From an uncultured Eubacteriales bacterium (GTDB lineage: Bacteria; Bacillota; Clostridia; Christensenellales; CAG-917), in NCBI GenBank assembly GCA_900544575.1, contig UQVO01000001.1:62001-126000 (forward strand): a stretch of 64,000 nucleotides of DNA, in the 5' to 3' direction. Of the stretch, positions 57,530 through 64,000 are shown piece by piece; position 1 is the stretch's first letter; each line of letters opens with the position of its first letter. The notes under the pieces are model-generated. The model made no database searches and was not told the origin of the DNA. It worked only from the letters and a program-made list of their open reading frames with translations. Made by a program: the position numbers and the translations under genes.

Positions 57530-58897
57530 ATGGAACAATTCGAAAAGGTCGTGCAACACTACGCGCCGTGGATGCGCAAGATGAGCGACGTCTGCGTGGA
57601 AAACAGCACCATCGACCCTTCTCTTTACGAAAAATACAACGTAAAACGCGGCTTGCGTGACATAGACGGCACGGGCGTCGTCGCGGGGCTCACCGAAATC
57701 AGCGAGATAAATTCCTACCGGCTCGACGAAAACGGCAACCGCGTCGAGTGCCCCGGCGAACTTTATTACCGCGGCATCCCCATTCAGGACCTCGTTAACG
57801 GTTTCGTCACCGAACGCCGCTTCGGCTTCGAGGAAACCGTCTATCTCCTCCTCTTCGGCAAGCTGCCCGACAAGCAGAAACTCGAACATTTCAACACGAT
57901 GCTTGCCGACTACCGCCGCCTGCCCGAAAGTTTCGTGCGCGACATCATAATGAAAGCGCCCTCCGCGGATATGATGAACGTCATCGCAAGAAGCGTGCTC
58001 ACCCTTTACAGCTACGACAAGCACCCCGACGACATCTCCATCCCCAACGTGCTGCGCCAGAGCATACAGCTCATCGCGCAGTTCCCGCTGCTTTCCGCAT
58101 ACGGCTATCAGGTGTATGCGCATTACCACTCCGACAACAGCCTCATCATACACAAGCCGCGCCACGAGCTGAGCACGGCGGAAAACATTCTGCGGCTCAT
58201 CCGCCCCAACAAAAAATATACGGAGCTGGAAGCCCTCATCCTCGACCTCTGCCTCGTGCTGCACGCCGAACACGGCGGCGGCAATAACTCCACGTTCACC
58301 AACCACGTCGTGACGAGTTCGGGCACGGACACCTACTCTGCGGTCGCGGCGTCCCTCGGCTCTCTCAAAGGACCGCGCCACGGCGGCGCAAACATCAAGG
58401 TGTCAAAGATGTTCGCGGACATCAAAGCCACCACCCCGTGCACCGACTCCGCAATCCGCGATTACATAGCCCGCCTGCTCGACAAAAAGGCGTTCGACGG
58501 AGCGGGGCTCGTGTACGGCATAGGGCACGCGGTGTATTCGCTCAGCGACCCGCGCGCCGACATCCTCCAAAGTTACGCCAAGAAACTCGCCGTCGCGAAA
58601 GGGCTCGAAGCCGACTACGAATACTACGAAAAAGTGGCACGCATAGCTCCCGAAGTCATCGGCGAAAAGCGCAAGATGTACAAGGGCGTCAGCGCAAACG
58701 TGGACTTCTACTCCGGGCTCATCTACACTATGCTGAAAATCCCGACCGAGCTTTACACCCCTCTCTTCTCCGTGGCGAGAATAGCGGGTTGGAGCGCGCA
58801 CCGCATCGAAGAGCTTGCCAACCGCGGCAAGATTATACGTCCCGGCTACACCGCCGTTGCGCCGCGTCAGGAGTACGTCCCCATTGCGGACAGATGA
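57530..58897 (+). CDS. gltA: Citrate synthase
   Basis: A 455-residue enzyme joining acetyl-CoA and oxaloacetate, giving 2-oxoglutarate precursor for glutamate and glutamine. Catalytic residues are in LHAEHGGGNNSTF (His), GIGHAVYS (His) and SANVDFYSGLIY (Asp). An N-terminal extension of about 40 residues fits the Bacillota form. ATG 57530 with AGGAG seven bases upstream is preferred to a GTG at 57524. Likely used anabolically; no other TCA genes nearby. Confidence 0.95.
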   Translation: MEQFEKVVQHYAPWMRKMSDVCVENSTIDPSLYEKYNVKRGLRDIDGTGVVAGLTEISEINSYRLDENGNRVECPGELYYRGIPIQDLVNGFVTERRFGFEETVYLLLFGKLPDKQKLEHFNTMLADYRRLPESFVRDIIMKAPSADMMNVIARSVLTLYSYDKHPDDISIPNVLRQSIQLIAQFPLLSAYGYQVYAHYHSDNSLIIHKPRHELSTAENILRLIRPNKKYTELEALILDLCLVLHAEHGGGNNSTFTNHVVTSSGTDTYSAVAASLGSLKGPRHGGANIKVSKMFADIKATTPCTDSAIRDYIARLLDKKAFDGAGLVYGIGHAVYSLSDPRADILQSYAKKLAVAKGLEADYEYYEKVARIAPEVIGEKRKMYKGVSANVDFYSGLIYTMLKIPTELYTPLFSVARIAGWSAHRIEELANRGKIIRPGYTAVAPRQEYVPIADR

Positions 58898-58918
58898 CAA
58901 GACTTTCGGACAAAAAAG

Positions 58919-58947
58919 GAAAGCACCGCACAAAGCGGTGCTTTTTC
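58919..58947. terminator. Terminator between citrate synthase and gph-like gene
   Basis: 8-bp stem AGCACCGC/GCGGTGCT, loop of 5, followed by T5. The A residues to the left give partial symmetry for the minus strand. Confidence 0.88.
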
Positions 58948-58990
58948 ATTGCGTTTTAGGCTTATAAACTCCCCTTTTAGCCGTTTGCGG

Positions 58991-59644
58991 CTAGTCGCGC
59001 AAAATCTGCGCGAGCAGTTGCGCCGCACTATCCACTATGATTTCCGCGCCGTGGGCGGCGAGCACTTCACGCGGACGGAAACCCCATCCGACGCCCACGA
59101 AGTCCACCCCCGCGTTCCTCGCCGTATCGGCGTCCACATCGGAGTCGCCGACGTAAACCGCGGCTTCGCGCGGCACGTCCAGCGCACGCAGAATTTCGTT
59201 CACCGAGTCGGGCGCGGGCTTTCTCCGCACACCTTCGCGTTCACCGACGGCTATGTCGAAAAGCCCCGCGAAATAGTCTTCCGCAAGTGCCTGCACGGCA
59301 AAATCCACCTTGTTGGAAACCACCGCTGTTTTCATCCCCGCCGCGCGCAGAGCGGCAATCGCTTCGGGCACCCCGTCATAGGGTTTCGTCTTGTCCGCGC
59401 AATGCACCGCATAGTTTTTGCGGAACGCTTCCGCAAGCTCCGCGGACTTTTCGTCCGAAGTCCCTTTCGGCACCGCTCTTTCCAGAAGTTTGCCCACGCC
59501 GTTGCCCACAAACGAGCGCACTTCGTCCTTGGTGCGCACGGGCATTCCGACCTCGGCAAGCGACATATTGAGCGTGTCCGTCAGGTCGTCGAGGGTGTCC
59601 AGAATGGTGCCGTCCATATCGAACACGGCAAGGCTGTACTTCAT
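58991..59644 (-). CDS. HAD-family phosphatase, phosphoglycolate phosphatase-like
   Basis: A 217-residue HAD hydrolase. Motif I FDMDGTILDT (nucleophile Asp), motif II VVSNK, motif III KPAPDSV, motif IV YVGDSDVDADTARNAG; an alpha-helical cap lies after motif I. Best match Gph/PGP or pyrophosphatase PpaX type. GGAGG precedes ATG 59644. Last gene of the DUF3842-GNAT-phosphatase group. Confidence 0.9.
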   Translation of the reverse strand: MKYSLAVFDMDGTILDTLDDLTDTLNMSLAEVGMPVRTKDEVRSFVGNGVGKLLERAVPKGTSDEKSAELAEAFRKNYAVHCADKTKPYDGVPEAIAALRAAGMKTAVVSNKVDFAVQALAEDYFAGLFDIAVGEREGVRRKPAPDSVNEILRALDVPREAAVYVGDSDVDADTARNAGVDFVGVGWGFRPREVLAAHGAEIIVDSAAQLLAQILRD

Positions 59645-59694
59645 CTTTCCTCCGCAATTCCCGCGGACCGACCGAGCCCGGTCGGCGCGGACCG

Positions 59695-60135
59695 TCATAT
59701 AAGTTTCTTGACGTAACAGACTATGCGGTTGGCTTCGTCGAAGCCTGCCGCACGGTGAAAACGCATACTCCCTTCGTTCTTCACCTCGCAGTCGCTGGCA
59801 AATTCCTTGCAGCCTTGCAGCTGCGCCCATCTCTCGCACTCGGCAAGCAGTTCCGCCGCATAGCCCTTGCGCCTGTACCCTTCGCGGATGAATATGCCTT
59901 CCAGATAGCCGACGGGGGAAGTTTCCGTGCCCTCGACATACTCGTGCCTGAGCTGACACAGCGCAAACCCGATGGGACCGTCCCCTGCGTAGCTGATGAA
60001 AAACGCCGCTTCGGAGTCCTCGATGAGCTGTTTGGCAAAAATCTGCTCGATGTCGTAGGCGGAACGCCCCGGCCACAGCGTGGCGGCGAATTCCGCAAGC
60101 ACCCTTACGTCGTCAGTAGTAGCTTTGCAGACCAT
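59695..60135 (-). CDS. GNAT N-acetyltransferase, AAC(6')-like
   Basis: A 146-residue acetyl-CoA-dependent transferase. The acetyl-CoA loop is GIFIREGYRRKGYAAELL. The stretch EFASDCEVKNEGSMRFHRAAGF, followed by RIVCYVKKL, closely resembles aminoglycoside 6'-N-acetyltransferases. Whether it modifies aminoglycosides cannot be told from sequence. GGAGG precedes ATG 60135. It lies between DUF3842 and the phosphatase gene, not near mobile elements. Confidence 0.82.
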   Translation of the reverse strand: MVCKATTDDVRVLAEFAATLWPGRSAYDIEQIFAKQLIEDSEAAFFISYAGDGPIGFALCQLRHEYVEGTETSPVGYLEGIFIREGYRRKGYAAELLAECERWAQLQGCKEFASDCEVKNEGSMRFHRAAGFDEANRIVCYVKKLI

Positions 60136-60158
60136 TTCTTTCCCTCCTTACCTTCATT

Positions 60159-60587
60159 TTATTCCGCACGGACTGCCGCACCTGCGCAAATCTCCGCCAC
60201 GGTTTTCGCCGCGTCGCGGATGTAGGACGCAAGGTTTCCCTGCGTCGCTCCCGCAATCAGCGTATTGCATTTCCCCACGGGCACGAGCACGCGCACGGCG
60301 CGCGCCGACGCAACGGCGAGCGCGGCGGCAGGCGTGATTTCTCCCGCTATCGCGCCCGGCATAATTATCCCGACCGGTCCCGTGACGACGTCGGCAAGCC
60401 CCGCTTCGCGCACGACCGCGTTCTCGCCGGAAAACGCCTCGTCCGCACCTGCCTTGCGCATTCCGCGCGCGGCTTCCGCATTTGTGCCGCAGGCGACAAT
60501 CCGCGCGTCCGTTCCGCTTTCGCGCAGCGCGCGCACGAGCTGTTTCCCTATTCCGCCGCCCTGTCCGTCTATCACAAGAACTCTCAT
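60159..60587 (-). CDS. DUF3842 family protein
   Basis: A 142-residue protein typical of Clostridia. It starts RVLVIDGQGGGIGKQLV, a Rossmann-like dinucleotide loop, and contains ACGTNAEA, GPVGIIMP and PVGKCNTLIAG. Function is unknown; nucleotide binding is likely. ATG 60587 has no Shine-Dalgarno and lies six bases after a -10-like box, so the message may be leaderless. Confidence 0.88.
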   Translation of the reverse strand: MRVLVIDGQGGGIGKQLVRALRESGTDARIVACGTNAEAARGMRKAGADEAFSGENAVVREAGLADVVTGPVGIIMPGAIAGEITPAAALAVASARAVRVLVPVGKCNTLIAGATQGNLASYIRDAAKTVAEICAGAAVRAE

Positions 60588-60593
60588 ATGCAA

Positions 60594-60622
60594 AAATTAG
60601 CATAAGAAAGGACGGATGTCAA
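60594..60622 (-). promoter_or_regulatory. DUF3842 promoter, predicted leaderless
   Basis: -35 TTGACA (60617-60622), 17-bp spacer, -10 TAATTT (60594-60599), then six bases to ATG 60587. Same geometry as the dnaX promoter. Confidence 0.6.
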
Positions 60623-60673
60623 TCCTCGCGCGCCGCGCATATGCACATATCCGCACAAGGGCACGCGCTCCCG

Positions 60674-60703
60674 TTGACACGCGCGCGCGGAAGTGCTAAT
60701 ATA
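60674..60703 (+). promoter_or_regulatory. dppDF operon promoter
   Basis: -35 TTGACA (60674-60679), 18-bp spacer, -10 TATAGA (60698-60703). Expected start near 60710. Confidence 0.72.
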
Positions 60704-60813
60704 GACGGGTCGCAGGGCGTCACGAAGGCGCCGTAAAACGCGGCGAAAACACAACTCGAATTCCTACGGAGTCACGAAGGCTTATCCCTGCGGATAAGTC
60801 TTTTTTTGCGCCG
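60704..60813 (+). promoter_or_regulatory. Riboswitch-like attenuator leader of the dpp-type operon
   Basis: A leader of about 105 nt ends in an intrinsic terminator (60781-60807) six bases before the dppD ATG. CGCAGGG at the 5' end (60709-60715) is perfectly complementary to CCCTGCG (60786-60792) in the terminator arm and loop, so the two pairings exclude each other. The 11-mer GTCACGAAGGC occurs twice (60717-60727, 60771-60781). I recognise no known riboswitch class. Confidence 0.65.
60781..60807 (+). terminator. Intrinsic terminator inside the dpp leader
   Basis: 7-bp stem CTTATCC/GGATAAG, loop CTGC, then TC and seven T residues, ending six bases before the start codon of dppD. Confidence 0.88.
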
Positions 60814-61722
60814 ATGCTGTTTCAAACGGAAAATCTGACGGTAACCGCTTATCTCGCCGACGGACGTCGCAAAGTCGTCGCGGGGCTTTCGCTTGCCGCG
60901 GACAAGGGCGAAAAACTCGCGATAGTCGGCGAGTCGGGCTGCGGAAAGACAATGACCGCCCTCGCCGTCGCGGGGCTTCTTCCGCGTAACTGCACGGCAA
61001 CGGGAAAGGTAACGCTGGACGGCAAGGAGCTGACGACGCTGTCGGAGCGCAAACTCAACGCCCTGCGCGGGAAAGAGATTTGCCTCATTCCCCAGAGCGG
61101 GGCGGAATTTCTCAACCCCTCTCTGCGCATATCGACGCAGCTTTACGAAACTCTGAAAAAACAGGGCGTGAAACGCAGGGACCGCCTGCGCGAAGCGTGC
61201 GCCCGTCTGCGCCGCGCGGGGCTTGCGGAAGGCGAGGACATTCTCTCCCGCTATCCCTTCGAACTTTCGGGCGGACAGGCGCAGCGGGTGACGCTTGCCG
61301 CCGCCTGTTCCGAGGAGGTGCGCCTGCTGATAGCGGACGAGCCGACGAAAGGTATAGACGCCGCGACTGCGGCGGAATTTCTGGACGAACTCGACGCTCT
61401 CTTTCCGTCCGCCGCGGTCATCGTCATCACGCACGACATTTCCGTCGCGGAACGCGCGGACAAAATCGCGGTGATGTTGGACGGCGAAGCGGTGGAATGC
61501 GGCGGCGCGTCGGACGTGCTGTCCACCCCTCTCCACCCCTATACGCGTGCGCTCATCGCCGCGCTTCCGAAAAACGGCCTGCACGCCGACCGCGAACTAC
61601 GCCCCGAAGCCGCTGGCGGCTGTCCCTACCTTTCGCGCTGTCCGCTCGCGGAAGAGGTGTGTCGGGAGCATCAGCCCCTGCGCGCTGTTGCGGACCGCGA
61701 AGTGAGGTGCTGCAAATGCTGA
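60814..61722 (+). CDS. Peptide/nickel-type ABC transporter ATP-binding protein (DppD-like)
   Basis: A 302-residue ATPase with Walker A GESGCGKTM, signature LSGGQAQRVTLAAA, Walker B LLIADEPTKGID and H-loop ITHD. It ends with the Opp/Dpp-family Cys-rich motif (CPYLSRCPLAEEVC), an Fe-S-like site. The predicted ATG 60814 lacks a Shine-Dalgarno and follows the terminator tract, but the N-terminus MLFQTENLTV is where the family begins. Overlaps the next gene by 7 bp. Confidence 0.9.
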   Translation: MLFQTENLTVTAYLADGRRKVVAGLSLAADKGEKLAIVGESGCGKTMTALAVAGLLPRNCTATGKVTLDGKELTTLSERKLNALRGKEICLIPQSGAEFLNPSLRISTQLYETLKKQGVKRRDRLREACARLRRAGLAEGEDILSRYPFELSGGQAQRVTLAAACSEEVRLLIADEPTKGIDAATAAEFLDELDALFPSAAVIVITHDISVAERADKIAVMLDGEAVECGGASDVLSTPLHPYTRALIAALPKNGLHADRELRPEAAGGCPYLSRCPLAEEVCREHQPLRAVADREVRCCKC

Positions 61723-62414
61723 CCGTCAAAAATCTGCAAAAGACGTTTCATACAGGCAAAACCGACGGTTTAACCGTGCTTTCCGACATTTCTTTCACCC
61801 TCGGCGACGGCGAAAGGCTTGCCCTTTCCGGCGCGAGCGGGGTGGGAAAAAGCACCGTTGCGAGGATACTCACGGGGCTGGAAACGCCCGACGGCGGCAA
61901 CGTATTCCTGGACGGCGAGCCGCTATGGTCGGAAGGCAGACACAGAAAATACGACCGCGAAAAGGGACGCGGAATACAGATGATATTCCAATCCCCTTAC
62001 GCCTCTCTCGACCCCGTGCAGACGATAGGCGGCGCGGTGGCGGAGGCGCTCGTGTTTTCGCATTCGGCAAAACGCGGCAGGGAAGCGAAAGAAAAGACGG
62101 AGGAACTTTTCGGGCTGGTGGGGCTGCCCTTCGGGCTTGCGAAACGGCGGCCGTTCGCGCTGTCGGGCGGACAGGCGCAGAGGGCGGCGATTGCGCGCGC
62201 TCTCGCCCTCCGTCCCTCCGTGCTCATTGCCGACGAAGCGACGGCAATGCTGGACGTGATGACGCAGGCGAGGATTGCGGAACTGCTGGGCGAACTTTCC
62301 GCAAAGCTCGGGCTTGCGGTGATTTACATCTCCCACGACGCGGATTTTCTGCGGCGGGCGGCGGACAGAATAACGGTTCTGGAGCACGGAACGCTCCGCG
62401 AGGAAAAGGAATGA
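61716..62414 (+). CDS. Peptide/nickel-type ABC transporter ATP-binding protein (DppF-like)
   Basis: A 232-residue ATPase with Walker A GASGVGKST, Q-loop FQSPYASLDP, signature LSGGQAQRAAIARA, Walker B VLIADEATAMLD (Ala instead of the usual Pro) and H-loop SHDADF. Shorter than usual DppF and lacking the C-terminal oligopeptide-binding extension. Overlaps dppD, and its stop overlaps the binding protein start as ATGA. Confidence 0.9.
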   Translation: MLTVKNLQKTFHTGKTDGLTVLSDISFTLGDGERLALSGASGVGKSTVARILTGLETPDGGNVFLDGEPLWSEGRHRKYDREKGRGIQMIFQSPYASLDPVQTIGGAVAEALVFSHSAKRGREAKEKTEELFGLVGLPFGLAKRRPFALSGGQAQRAAIARALALRPSVLIADEATAMLDVMTQARIAELLGELSAKLGLAVIYISHDADFLRRAADRITVLEHGTLREEKE

Positions 62415-64000
62415 GAAAATTTTTCGGAAAGTTTGCAAAAAGGGCGGCGGTTTTTGCCGCGGCGGCGTGCGTTCTCGCGCTCTCTCTTTCGGCACTTGCC
62501 GCCTGTGACAATAAGACCGCGGACGGCGGTTTCGTCATAGGCACAACAACGGTCATCGCCTCCGCGGACAGAAGCGACTACAACTACGACCAGCTCTCCG
62601 CGGGTCTCACACAGCAGGCGTTGGTGTCCGCGGGCGCGGACGGGACTTATTCCCCCCTGCTCGCCGAATTTTCCACGGAAGACTCGAAAACGTGGGTGTT
62701 CACCGTGCGTGACGGAATGTGCTGGGACGACGGCGTCCCCGTCACCGCGGACGACATTCTTTTCACACTCGGTTACGCCGACGAATACGACAGCGGCAAC
62801 TGGCTGAGTTCAATCACGGACACAACGGGCGCGGTGACGGAAAGCAAACTCCTGTCCGCGGACGTGTCGGCGGACGGGCGCAGCATAACTCTCGTCTTCC
62901 GCGAAGCAGACGTGCACGCCCTTTCCGACCTCACGTCCCTGCGCATTATGCCCGGACACATATATGAGGGCAAAACAACAGAAACCGCGACGCCCTCCGA
63001 AAACCGCGTCGGTTGCGGGGTTTATATGTTCGAAAGTTTCTCGCGCGACGCGGGCACGATTACCTTCGTCCCCAACCCTTACTACCCCGCCGACGGCGAA
63101 CTCGCCGCGGAGCGCATAACGGTGCGCCTGTTCGGAGGCGAAGACACGATGTATCTCGCTTTCGCAAACGGCGAGCTCGATATGCTGTGGCGCTATTCCG
63201 GCGGAGTTGACGCGACGGTTGCGGCGACGCTTGCCGAAAACGGCAATGCGGAGATAATTCCCGTCGCGGCAGACAATCTGCCCGCGGTGCTGGCGTTCAA
63301 CAACTCTTCCTCCCCGTTTGACAACCTCAACCTTCGCAAAGCCGTGACGTATGCGCTGGATTACGACCGCTTCCGCGAACTTTTCGCCTCCGAATATTCC
63401 TCGCCTTCGCAGGCGGGGTTCGTGCCGCCCACCACGCTCGGATACATATCCGACACCGAAGTGCTCTCCCGCGACCTCGAAAAAGCGCGGGAATACCTCG
63501 AAGCGGGGCTTGCGGAAACGGGGCTCGCCTCGCTTTCCTTCCGCCTTGCGGTAAATTCGGGCAACGCGACTCATATGCGCTATGCCGAACTCGTGCGCAC
63601 GTCCCTTCAAGACATCGGCGTCACGGTGACGATAGACGCAATGGACGTCAACTCCTTCCGCGCCGCAACCACGAACGGATTCAGCGACGGGAACGTCACT
63701 CATCAGGCGTGCATAATCGGTTATACCTCCAACGGAATGAAAATGATGGGAGGGCTGGGCACGATTTATATGGACGGCACGCACGCCGTTCAGGGGGTGT
63801 CGCAGGTGTTCGACGAGGAATTTTTGAGCATAGCAGACGCACTGAGTGCGGCAGGCACTCCCGAAGAATACGCCGCCGCCGCGCGCGAATGCCAGCTTTG
63901 GTACGCCGAAAATCTGCCCGCCGTCGCGCTTTATTACGACTCGCAGCTGCAAGTGGTGTCACGACGTTTCACGGGCTTCGTCACGGACGCCGATTTCGGA
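62411..64000 (+). CDS. Family 5 extracellular solute-binding lipoprotein (3' end outside window)
   Basis: 530 codons are visible with no stop. The lipoprotein signal ends LAAC (Cys32). SBP_bac_5 features: WVFTVRDGMCWDDGVPVTAD, NPYYPADGELAAERI, LRKAVTYALDYDRF, and a late QLWYAENLPAVALYY. This class binds peptides, nickel-chelates or sugars. Permease genes (DppB/DppC-like) are not in the window and should lie downstream. ATGA overlap with the preceding ATPase gene. Confidence 0.9.
   Translation, partial: MRKFFGKFAKRAAVFAAAACVLALSLSALAACDNKTADGGFVIGTTTVIASADRSDYNYDQLSAGLTQQALVSAGADGTYSPLLAEFSTEDSKTWVFTVRDGMCWDDGVPVTADDILFTLGYADEYDSGNWLSSITDTTGAVTESKLLSADVSADGRSITLVFREADVHALSDLTSLRIMPGHIYEGKTTETATPSENRVGCGVYMFESFSRDAGTITFVPNPYYPADGELAAERITVRLFGGEDTMYLAFANGELDMLWRYSGGVDATVAATLAENGNAEIIPVAADNLPAVLAFNNSSSPFDNLNLRKAVTYALDYDRFRELFASEYSSPSQAGFVPPTTLGYISDTEVLSRDLEKAREYLEAGLAETGLASLSFRLAVNSGNATHMRYAELVRTSLQDIGVTVTIDAMDVNSFRAATTNGFSDGNVTHQACIIGYTSNGMKMMGGLGTIYMDGTHAVQGVSQVFDEEFLSIADALSAAGTPEEYAAAARECQLWYAENLPAVALYYDSQLQVVSRRFTGFVTDADFG

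Noticed and set aside
59645-59694. Hairpin CCGACC/GGTCGG between GNAT and phosphatase genes
   Set aside because: No T tract and the genes appear to form one operon; not called as a terminator.
60781-60813. Terminator before dppD as the end of an upstream gene
   Set aside because: No plus-strand gene lies upstream; the promoter at 60674 and complementary leader segment fit an attenuator better.

Overview
The window is one contiguous, GC-rich bacterial chromosome segment with very little spacing between genes. The gene set suggests an anaerobic Bacillota lineage of class Clostridia, perhaps an uncultured Christensenellales-like gut bacterium. The pointers are a dnaG-rpoD-trmK-nif3 cluster, a DUF3842 protein, a type III glutamine synthetase (GlnN), LL-diaminopimelate aminotransferase, a two-gene SUF-like Fe-S system, a tetrahydrofolate riboswitch and a CIRCE element. 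The taxonomic placement is inference only. No tRNA, rRNA, CRISPR array, transposase or phage gene was seen. The content is mostly core metabolism and information processing, with accessory transport and surface genes between.

Layout. (1) 1-8 kb, minus strand: dnaG, rpoD, trmK, a Nif3-like gene, a zinc-ribbon protein and a GH2 beta-galactosidase cut by the left edge. (2) 8-14 kb, minus strand: a small metal-related operon (HMA protein, methyltransferase, MntR-like repressor), dnaX-ybaB-recR, a SPOR-like membrane protein and dCMP deaminase. (3) 14-22 kb, plus strand: groES-groEL under CIRCE, a 47-bp-period hairpin array, then an XRE-cupin regulator driving potABCD. (4) 22-28 kb, minus strand: folC-folE-folP-folBK under a tetrahydrofolate riboswitch, and a pair of membrane proteins including DUF5058. 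(5) 28-36 kb, minus strand: an ABC exporter operon with a 1046-residue exported Ig-like/beta-helix protein and a 689-residue lipoprotein. (6) 36-41 kb, plus strand: an FHA-domain ABCG-type transporter and a minimal SUF pair. (7) 41-49 kb, minus strand: dapL-dapF, a frameshifted asnB, pyrG, guaA and an ANTAR regulator. (8) 49-58 kb: a decayed SDR gene next to an aldo/keto reductase and a divergent LysR regulator, purB-purA, glnN with an unusual double promoter, a YbaK deacylase and citrate synthase. (9) 59-64 kb: phosphatase, AAC(6')-like acetyltransferase and DUF3842 on minus, then a peptide/nickel-type ABC transporter on plus behind an attenuator-like leader, with its binding protein cut by the right edge.

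Together the genes cover nitrogen assimilation and amide transfer (GlnN, AsnB, GuaA, PyrG, PurA, PurB), folate synthesis, polyamine uptake, lysine/peptidoglycan precursor synthesis and replication/repair. The most interesting signals are in non-coding DNA: the riboswitch-like leader before dppD (60704-60813), the hairpin array after groEL (16475-16648), the promoter-terminator-promoter arrangement before glnN, a possible small RNA at 48997-49069, and two predicted leaderless promoters (dnaX and the DUF3842 gene). All promoter, terminator and RNA calls were made by reading the sequence; nothing was computed by folding or database search.
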